A stretch of DNA of 9,814 nucleotides. Source: an uncultured Victivallales bacterium (lineage in GTDB: Bacteria > Verrucomicrobiota > Lentisphaeria > Oligosphaerales > JAFGRS01). The stretch is from positions 1 to 9,814 of the forward strand of contig CAILKC010000339.1 of the NCBI GenBank assembly GCA_903834675.1. The letters are read 5' to 3'. A program made the position numbers and the translations under genes. Positions within the stretch are counted from its first letter, which is position 1, and each line of letters begins with the position of its first letter. Positions 1 to 6,100 of the stretch are shown one piece after another. The notes beneath the pieces are model-generated. The model ran no database searches. It worked only from the letters and a program-made list of their open reading frames with translations, and was not told the DNA's origin.

Positions 1-164
1 CCCTGTAGGGGCGAGCCATCTACGCTACCTTCGCACCGAGGTCGCCTGGTCCGCCCCTTCAGGGCTCAATCTTCGCTGTGGACGGGTACCCAGGGCGTTG
101 CCCTGGGCGCCCGAAACGCCCCCTTGGGGCTGAATACCACGGCCCATCCTTATTGCACAGGTCG
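1..164 (-). repeat. Palindromic repeat element, left copy (cut by window edge)
   Basis: The reverse complement of this stretch aligns without gaps to 2810-2973, with about 12 mismatches in 164 positions counted by hand (about 93% identity). It holds the same small hairpins: a CCCAGGGC/GCCCTGGG stem at about 89-107 with a 3-nt loop, a GCCCC/GGGGC-type stem next to it, and CCCTTCAGGG near 56-64. It ends on the gene side with attgcacaggtcg (152-164), the same 13-bp terminus as the complete copy. Because 1-164 matches only one half plus the centre of that copy, roughly 100 bp of it probably lie upstream of the window. No transposase is present, so it is a non-autonomous repeat. Open frames crossing it are not credible genes. 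Confidence 0.85.
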
Positions 165-312
165 AGACATATCCCCCCTGCCCGCCGCGCGGCACGCATT
201 GCGTTTGTCGTTACCCGGCATTACGCTTCGCTCCGTTCGTCGGACCGCAGATATGAGCACGCTCGCCCAACCCGACGACCTCTGGCAATGACCCCATCCG
301 AGGAGACTGGAA
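165..312 (+). other. Leader region of the thioredoxin/hydrolase unit
   Basis: This is non-coding sequence between the repeat and the first gene. It contains a perfect 10-bp palindrome, gccgcgcggc, at 184-193. A good Shine-Dalgarno sequence, AGGAGA at 301-306, lies six bases before the ATG at 313. I see no convincing -35/-10 pair. The promoter of the unit is therefore unassigned; it may be of a non-sigma70 type or lie further upstream. Confidence 0.5.
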
Positions 313-1287
313 ATGGCAACCAAGCAGATGATGACCGCCGCCCTCGCCGTCCTACTGGGCGCCGCCGTCGCCAGCGCCGCCGAGGGCTGGGCAACCGACT
401 GGGAGAAGGCCAAAGCCACTGCCGCAAAGGACGCCAAGGACATCCTGCTGGACTTCACCGGCTCGGACTGGTGCGGTTGGTGCATCAAGCTCGACAAGGA
501 GGTCTTCTCACAGGAAGCCTTCAAGACCCATGCGGCAACCAGTCTTGTTCTGATGGAAGCCGACTACCCGCGCCAGAAACAGCAGAGCGCTGAGCTCAAG
601 GCACAGAACCAGAAGCTGCAAGAGCAGTTCGGCGTCACCGGCTTCCCGACGATCTTCCTGACCGACGCCCAAGGCCGGCCATTCGCTCGCACCGGCTATC
701 TCCAGGGCGGAGCCGAAACCTACGTGGCACACCTCAAGGAACTGGTGCAAGTCCGGATCAAACGCGACGAGGCCCTGGCGCTGGCCAGGAAAGCGGAGGG
801 GCTGGAGCGGGCCAAACTCCTGGCGACCGCCTTGGAGCCGCTGCCGGTGGCGTTCCTGAGCTTCTATGGCGATCTCACCAAGGAAATCCAGGAGCTCGAT
901 AAAGAGAACCAGACCGGGTTCAAGGCTAAGCTCAGCGAAATCGAACTGGCTGGACTTGAAGGCGAAGTCCGGTCGTTGAGCCGCGCCGGAAAGACGGCCG
1001 AGGCGCTGGCCAAGGTCGACGCCTTCATCACCGCCAACAACGCGACCGGCGAACTGCAGCAAAAGGCGCTGCTGGCGAAGCTGAACGCCTATCCGCCAGG
1101 TAATCTGGAGAGCGTCACCGCCGCAGACCTGCTCATGGACCAGATCATCGCCCTCGATGCGACCACGCCGACCGCCAAGAACTGCCAGGCCATCAAGGGA
1201 CGCATCGTCCAGATCAAGGCCCAACTCACGGCGCCAGCGGTCGAGAAGCCAGCGGTCGAGAAGCCCGCCGCCATACCCGCGCCCTGA
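313..1287 (+). CDS. Exported thioredoxin-fold protein with helical C-terminal half
   Basis: This 324-residue protein starts with a typical signal peptide (residues 1-22, hydrophobic core AALAVLLGAAVA, likely cleavage after ASA). A thioredoxin-like domain follows at about 25-145. It carries the redox motif CGWC at residues 54-57 inside SDWCGWC, and the loop GFPT with the conserved cis-proline P112. The WCxWC form fits the Thioredoxin_7/DsbD-gamma-like families common in PVC bacteria. It is expected to reduce or exchange disulphides in the periplasm, but its partner is unknown. Residues about 150-305 are mostly helical and rich in Ala, Lys, Glu and Leu, perhaps TPR-like, and have no recognised catalytic motif. 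The tail is Pro/Ala-rich with a PAVEK duplication. The start is supported by AGGAGA six bases upstream and by the signal peptide. The next gene begins 24 bp after the stop, suggesting co-transcription. Confidence 0.9.
   Translation: MATKQMMTAALAVLLGAAVASAAEGWATDWEKAKATAAKDAKDILLDFTGSDWCGWCIKLDKEVFSQEAFKTHAATSLVLMEADYPRQKQQSAELKAQNQKLQEQFGVTGFPTIFLTDAQGRPFARTGYLQGGAETYVAHLKELVQVRIKRDEALALARKAEGLERAKLLATALEPLPVAFLSFYGDLTKEIQELDKENQTGFKAKLSEIELAGLEGEVRSLSRAGKTAEALAKVDAFITANNATGELQQKALLAKLNAYPPGNLESVTAADLLMDQIIALDATTPTAKNCQAIKGRIVQIKAQLTAPAVEKPAVEKPAAIPAP
1234..1263 (+). repeat. 15-bp perfect tandem duplication in the gene tail
   Basis: The unit ccagcggtcgagaag occurs twice in a row (1234-1248 and 1249-1263) and continues in part as cccg. 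It is in frame and encodes PAVEKPAVEK in the Pro/Ala-rich C-terminal tail of the thioredoxin-fold protein. The tail could be a flexible or surface-binding extension that grows or shrinks by slippage in whole-codon steps. Confidence 0.9.
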
Positions 1288-1311
1288 GCCCCGAACGGAG
1301 GCACCGCTGGC

Positions 1312-2091
1312 ATGGACTCAACCAGATTGAAGATTATCGGCACGGACACCGTCGTCCCGCACGCCGCCAACGATACCGCGTGCCTGCTGCTGAACTCCGA
1401 CTGCCTCGTGGATGCGGGCTGGAATGCCGCCATCGCCATGCGCGCCTTCGGCTGCGATCCCATGGCCGTGGATACCCTGTTCATCACCCACTGCCACCAC
1501 GACCACTATCTGGGTCTGCCGCACCTGCTCTTCTACCATGCCATGCGCCGCAGCGAACGCCCGGACAAGCCGCCGCTAACCATCGTCGGGCCCAAACCGG
1601 ACATCGGCATGGTAGTGGAGCGCGCCCTGAGCTTCCTGCGCCATGACCAGTTTCCTGAGGTTGCCGCACTTCCCCACGTGGTCGCCCTGCAAGCCGGGGA
1701 TACCTTCGAGACGGCCCGCCTGAGTGTGACTACGGCCCCCACCGTCCACCCGGTGGTCGGACTCTGCTACCGCTTCGCGGATCTCCAGACGGGCGCCGTG
1801 GTCGTCGTCTCCGGCGACACCGCCTTCCACCGCCCCCTGGCTACCCATGCCAGCGCTGCCGATGTGCTGGTACACGAAGCCAGCCGCGGCCCCGGGGAGA
1901 GCCTGCCCAATGCCCGCGGCGGCCATTCCGGCGCCGTCGACGCGGCCCGCATCGCGCTGGAGGCCGGCGTCAAGCGTCTGGTCTTGGTACATTACCCACA
2001 GTCGGCACGCGACGCGGTCCTGGCCGCGGCTCAGGCCATCTTTCCCGCCAGCCACGCCGCCCTGCCCGGCCAGGAATTCATCCTGCCGTAG
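1312..2091 (+). CDS. Metallo-beta-lactamase-fold hydrolase (RNase Z-like superfamily)
   Basis: This 259-residue protein has the complete metal-binding set of the superfamily. It shows HCHHDH at residues 60-65 (HxHxDH), H146 in TVHP, D169 in SGDT, H205 in GGHSG and H227 in LVHYP. The order, and the late GGHSG and VHYP motifs, resemble RNase Z and related phosphodiesterases or arylsulfatase-type hydrolases more than true beta-lactamases or glyoxalase II. I see no obvious tRNA-binding exosite arm and it is shorter than typical RNase Z, so tRNA 3' processing is not supported and the substrate is unknown. No signal peptide is visible, so it is probably cytoplasmic. GGAGG at 1297-1301 lies ten bases before the ATG. 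It follows the thioredoxin gene by 24 bp and is likely in the same transcript, although the two products probably act in different compartments. Confidence 0.9.
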   Translation: MDSTRLKIIGTDTVVPHAANDTACLLLNSDCLVDAGWNAAIAMRAFGCDPMAVDTLFITHCHHDHYLGLPHLLFYHAMRRSERPDKPPLTIVGPKPDIGMVVERALSFLRHDQFPEVAALPHVVALQAGDTFETARLSVTTAPTVHPVVGLCYRFADLQTGAVVVVSGDTAFHRPLATHASAADVLVHEASRGPGESLPNARGGHSGAVDAARIALEAGVKRLVLVHYPQSARDAVLAAAQAIFPASHAALPGQEFILP

Positions 2092-2118
2092 GGCCGTTGC
2101 CGCGCAGGATTCCGGCCT

Positions 2119-2163
2119 TCGTCCTTGGGTTCTTTGTCCTTTGCTATTTGACCCTCGTCCTTG
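2119..2163. repeat. Pyrimidine-rich short repeats in convergent gap
   Basis: The + strand carries tcgtccttg at 2119-2127 and again at 2155-2163, with a related tttgtcctttg at 2133-2143 between them, at spacings of about 15-20 bp. The tract is strongly pyrimidine-rich on one strand and richer in A/T than its surroundings. It lies just after the hydrolase stop codon. It may be a decayed tandem repeat or part of a transcription-end region. Confidence 0.5.
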
Positions 2164-2181
2164 ACTTGCGGGAGGCCCCCG

Positions 2182-2209
2182 CCCTGCCCCTCACCGGCGA
2201 GGTGCAGGG
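2182..2209. terminator. Imperfect hairpin across the stop of the small - strand gene
   Basis: The stem pairs ccctg (2182-2186) with caggg (2205-2209), then after a 2x2 internal loop cctc (2189-2192) with gagg (2199-2202). The loop is accggc. It lies 90 bp after the hydrolase stop and overlaps the stop codon (2191-2193) of the convergent small gene, so it could slow transcription from both sides. No T-run follows on either strand, so a classical intrinsic terminator is not supported. It may instead be a dispersed GC palindrome. Confidence 0.3.
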
Positions 2210-2682
2210 GCGGCTTCGCCGTCACGCTGGCGGGTCACGGCGATCGTGGTCCGGGTCACCTTCTCGAAGGCGCCCGCGAAGGCGTCCTTGGGCACGTCTC
2301 CGCGCTCGACGGCGGCACGCACCTGATCACGGTGCGGCGACCCCACCAGGTCCAGGGCCGGCTGCAGCAGCTCTTCCACCGCGGACAGATGCCGACGAAT
2401 CTTGCCTGGGTCCGCTTTGAGAATCTTCAGGTAGCGTTCGCCGAGACGCTGGCGCAGCAACTCCTCGTTGTAGGTGACCTCGGTAGCGTGCTGAACGCGT
2501 ACCCTCACCGGCCGACCGGCAACCACAGGGAACCAGAAGAGCTCCGTAAAATCGGCCAGGTGATTCGCCAGGCGGTCCTTGAGCCGCGCTTTCTCGTCGT
2601 CCAGTCGCCGCGTCTCGTCCTGGATCTGCAGGTAGCGAGCGAGCAGCTTCTCGACCTCGGGCGTCAGGGTCGTGCCGTTCAT
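2191..2682 (-). CDS. Uncharacterised small protein with N-terminal coiled coil
   Basis: I do not recognise this 163-residue protein. Residues about 7-43 form a strongly charged amphipathic helix (EVEKLLARY to LKDRLANHL), likely a coiled coil. A beta-rich stretch follows at about 46-70 (ELFWFPVVAGRPVRVRVQ). A conserved-looking helical block follows at about 71-112 (YNEELLRQRLGERYLKILK), and then a segment rich in basic residues and threonine (FEKVTRTTIAVTR). It has no signal peptide, membrane segment, cysteine or catalytic motif, so it is probably cytoplasmic and may oligomerise. AGGGAGG (2688-2694 on the + strand) sits five bases before the ATG, which supports this start. The gene is convergent with the hydrolase. 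It is the only gene between the hydrolase and the complete palindromic repeat, and probably forms its own transcript. The coiled-coil layout is loosely reminiscent of phage accessory proteins, but this is weak. Confidence 0.75.
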   Translation of the reverse strand: MNGTTLTPEVEKLLARYLQIQDETRRLDDEKARLKDRLANHLADFTELFWFPVVAGRPVRVRVQHATEVTYNEELLRQRLGERYLKILKADPGKIRRHLSAVEELLQPALDLVGSPHRDQVRAAVERGDVPKDAFAGAFEKVTRTTIAVTRQRDGEAAPAPRR

Positions 2683-2757
2683 CTCAGCCTCCCTTTCCTG
2701 ATGGCGCTACGGATAACCGCGGCCGCAAGAAGACCTACAACGCGGCCTTTACTAGCT

Positions 2758-2787
2758 AATATATACTCGTCTATCAGAAAATGCCAA
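2758..2787 (-). promoter_or_regulatory. Putative sigma70-type promoter for the small - strand gene
   Basis: Read on the - strand, TTGGCA (2787-2782, five of six matches to TTGACA) is followed after 18 bp by TATATT (2763-2758, five of six matches to TATAAT). The site lies in the most A/T-rich patch of the window. It would start transcription about 70 bases before the ATG at 2682, and it lies between the gene and the palindromic element. No operator is evident. Confidence 0.5.
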
Positions 2788-2866
2788 GGAGGCCATGAGA
2801 GAAGAATGGCGACCTGTGCAATAAGGATGGGCCGTGGTATTCAGCCCCAAAGGGGCGTTCCGGGCG

Positions 2867-2885
2867 CCCAGGGCAACGCCCTGGG
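2867..2885. repeat. Strong hairpin, left half of the element
   Basis: The sequence cccagggc-aac-gccctggg is a perfect 8-bp stem with a 3-nt loop. Flanking GGG (2862-2864) and CCC (2888-2890) can extend the pairing. The same hairpin occurs in the right half and in the left-edge copy. Confidence 0.9.
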
Positions 2886-2996
2886 TACCCGTCCACAGCG
2901 CGGTTTGAGCCCTGAAGGGGCGGACCATGCGGCCTCGGTGCGGAGGTATGGCAGATAGCTCGCCCCTACAGGGCTCAAACCCATAACCGCCCTATT

Positions 2997-3015
2997 CCCA
3001 GGGCGTTGCCCTGGG
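2997..3015. repeat. Strong hairpin, right half of the element
   Basis: The sequence cccagggc-gtt-gccctggg is the mirror-placed counterpart of the hairpin at 2867-2885. Its position is within one base of a perfect reflection about the centre of the element. On the - strand it is one of the first strong structures met by transcripts leaving the giant gene, and it has no T-run after it. Confidence 0.9.
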
Positions 3016-3111
3016 CTGGTATGGCAGCGCGCCTTCAGCGCTCCAGACGGACTCCCTGATTGCACAGGTCGAATAAAGCAGGCCGCCAAGAGGGCTGAGG
3101 AAACCGCCCGC

Positions 3112-6100
3112 TCAGCGCTTCGGCGGCGGTGCCTCGCGCGCCAGGGCGCCAGCGTCGGTACTGAGCACCAGGACCGCAAAGCGCTCGACCTGGGCCAGGT
3201 CGTCGCTGCTCAGGCTGCTGTAGTCGAAGCGCCCGCGCAGGTCGGTGTAGCCATCTTTGTAGAACTCGACCCGGCCGTCCTGGTAACGCGCATAGACTTT
3301 CACGTAGACCTTGCTCAGCGGCTTGTCGCTCTCGGCGTGGAGAACGCGCAGCTGGCCGTAGTTCTCCTGCATCTGGAGGTTGAGCGAGTGCGGGGTATAG
3401 GCCTGTGAGCGCTGCAGGCCAGCCGCAGCGGCCTCGATGACCACATTGCGATTGGCGTAGGCCTCCGGCAGGTCGAGGGCGAGTTCACCACCCTTGGTTG
3501 CCGTGGCGTGCCGGTCGCTACGGCTGGGACGCACCACGGCGAAGGCCGCCGAGGCGTCCTTCACAAAGGGAGCCCGCGAGAAGAGCAGTTCGACGTCCAT
3601 AGGGTAGTAGTTGACCGTGATCTCGCTGAGGTTCCTGTGCCGGATGAGGATGCGCCGATTCTCGACGGTCAGCTCCAGCGTGGGTTCAGTGTCCGCGAGT
3701 TGCGTCTGCATCTGAGTGCGGTTTTCGCGGTCCACCACCCGCACCTCCTCACCGGCGATTTCGTCGCACTGGGCCAGGATCTCGCCGAAGCGCTCGCGCC
3801 AGCGTTTGACGGGGTGCTTTTCGTAACGCCGGGCAATGGCCCGGGCCTCTTTCCATTGTCCTTGGCAGAGCTGGAGATAGGCCTGTGCGGCCTCGTACTG
3901 CAGGCGCTCCGCGACCGCCTCTGGGGGGACCTTGGCGAACTGCGCCAGGGCCTCCGCCGTACGGTCCTGCAGTGCCAGGTAGAAACAGAGACCGAGGCGT
4001 TCCTCGCCGTCGAGAGTGCCCTTGCACGAGAGGCGCTCCAGGAAGGCCTGATACTGTGCCAGGAACACCGCGTTCAGGATCGTGCGACGAGAGCCCAGCA
4101 CATGTGCCCTGGCGTTGACCAGTGGCCAGTACTCCTTGTGCTCGTAGGCGCCGCGACGGAGGACATCCAGGCTGAGGATCGGGCTCTCCAGCCACGGCCC
4201 GCAGGACTCCGCCAGGGGCGTCTGGGGCAGGTACTCCTTCATGGCCGCCACGTCGTCATGTTGCACCGCGTAAGACCACAGGACCGCGTCGAACCGGTGC
4301 TGCCGCCGGAGCAGGTCCAGTGCCTTGGTGAAGAAGACTTTGTCGCGCAAGCGGAAGGCGAGGCGCTCCAGCTTTGGCTGGATCTCGCGCAGATTGTGCT
4401 GCTCGAGGAACGCGAGGACCTCGGCGTCCGCGCCAAATTGCGACACGTAATCCCAGGTCCCGGTGCCCGTCTGCGGTTTGTCGGTCACCGTGAAGCTCCG
4501 CGCCTGCGCCTGCGCCAGCACGCGCCCTTCGCCGGAGACGATGGCGGGGTAGTGCTTGTAGGCGCCAGGCCGCGGGAAGTAGAAGACGTACTGAAGCGAG
4601 TGCTGCTCGTAGGGCTGCAGGAGCACCGGGGTGCTGCGCAGCCGCAGTGCATCGCCCAGCGGCACCGCGCCCTCCGGAATCTGCAACAGCACATCGACGT
4701 GCCGCGGGTCCGCGGTGGCGTTGGTGACCATAACGCCGCAGGATACGGCTCGACCGGCGGGGACCAGGTCGCCGACGCGGCGCGGTCGTTCGCCGTAGGG
4801 CGTGCGTTCCGGTTCCGCCGCCGGATCAGTGAACTCCTGGCGGACGAACACCTCCTGCGCCGCCCCGGCCTCCTGAGGCTTCAACTCCTTGCGGTAACAG
4901 ATCGCCGGCCCGGCCGTCTTCAGCCGCAACGCGCCTTGCTCGACGGCCGGTTCCGCCGTCGGCGCCTTGCAGGGCAGATCGAGGACGGCCAGAGCCAGCA
5001 TCATTTCGGTGAACGAGGCGGTGGCCTCAGCCACATGCACGCTCAGGAAGGGCCCCTTGCCGTCGTGCGCCGCCCAGTCGGCCCAGAAGCGGTTTTGGGG
5101 GACGCGCTCGGGGGTCTGGGCGCCGAGCGGCAGCTTCCAGTAGCTGGTCTCGGCCCATTCCGCGGTCCGGTCCTGAGCCACGTAAAGGCGTCGAACCGAT
5201 TGGCGTCGGGCCCGGTCTGCCGACGCCGTCTTGCGCCCATAGGCCGGCGCTGATTCAGCGACCACCATGCCCTTGTCCGTCTCTTGCAGCTTCCCGTTGG
5301 CCTCGGCGCGATCCGCCTTGGCGGCGCGGGCCGGCGCCGGCGGTGGGGCAGAGGCCGGCAGAGCCACCGCGTCGGCCCGCATCACCACCTCCGGCGAGGC
5401 CAACGCCGTGCCGCTGTTGCCAGCCACCGCGAGGTCGAAGCCCTCGGCCTGCCCGCGGCCTTGCAGCGCCCGCAGGAACAACTCCAGTTCGGCCTGCGGG
5501 TTACGGGGACGCAGGGCGCAGACCTCCGCGAAAGCGCGCCGCACCGCGGCCGCCTGCTCGGGCAGAGCCTTGCCCAGTGCTGCCTGCTCGAAAGCATTGA
5601 GCCGCATCCAGCGCCAGGGCTCCAGGTAGGGTGAGAGATCGGCGCCGATCAGCCAGTCGTCCACCAGCGTCTTGTCCCGGCGGTTGGCCAGGTAGGGCTT
5701 GATGACGCGCGTAAAGAACTCCGGGTCCCGACGCGACAGGAAGACGTTAAGCTCGTGACATGCGTAACGGCTGTAGCGCTCCTGTTTGGCCTCCTCCGGC
5801 AACTCGGGCCAGTCGAGGATGAAGCGGAACTCGGCCAGTTCGGCATTGCCCGCCAGGGACTCAAAGAGGGCGTACACGTCGGCTACACTCGAGTAGGTCT
5901 GCAGGCGGGCGGCTGCGGCGTTGTCGATGACCACCTCCTGCGCCTCCGGCAGGGAGTTCACGGTACGCAGTTCGCCGAAGCGCACCGCCGCATCGAGAGC
6001 CTTAGGCAAGCGCAGGTCCCGGTAGGTCTCCGTGGGACAGGCCAGCGGCAATTGGCGCAGGACCGACTCCTGGCCGTTGGCAACGACCACCGTGATCATC

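Larger units (their letters stand above)
2810..3071. mobile_element. Complete 262-bp REPIN/MITE-like palindromic element
   Basis: The element is bounded by perfect 13-bp terminal inverted repeats: cgacctgtgcaat (2810-2822) and attgcacaggtcg (3059-3071). It is a large imperfect palindrome centred near 2940. From each end inward the modules come in the same order. First is the terminus. Next is a short hairpin (gcccc-aaa-ggggc at 2844-2856; agcgc/gcgct at 3026-3042). Next is an 8-bp stem with a 3-nt loop (2867-2885 and 2997-3015). Last is gtttgagccct (2903-2913 and, inverted, 2970-2980). No target-site duplication is clear. There is no coding capacity, and open frames through it are artefacts. 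It starts 127 bp upstream of the small gene and ends 40 bp past the stop of the giant gene, whose transcripts would run into its hairpins. Confidence 0.8.

Noticed and set aside
78..593. Open frame crossing the left repeat into the thioredoxin gene
   Set aside because: Its first part translates the hairpin repeat and its second part is the thioredoxin gene in another frame. No independent support.
1312..2091. Assignment as RNase Z (rnz)
   Set aside because: Metal-binding motifs fit the wider superfamily, but the protein is short and shows no clear tRNA exosite arm, so the specific name is not supported.
2161..2958. Open frame of 265 codons on the + strand
   Set aside because: It is antisense to the small coiled-coil gene and ends within the palindromic element. 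Composition is not protein-like.
2810..3071. Structured non-coding RNA or riboswitch
   Set aside because: The hairpins are symmetrical on both strands and the unit is repeated with termini, which fits a DNA repeat better than a strand-specific RNA.
2841..3179. Open frame across the palindromic element on the - strand
   Set aside because: It is a translation of the hairpin repeat itself, a common source of false gene calls.
3508..5253. Long + strand open frame (581 codons) opposite the giant gene
   Set aside because: It lies wholly inside the - strand gene, is rich in Arg, Gln, Leu and His without domains, and is the expected antisense shadow of a GC-rich coding sequence.
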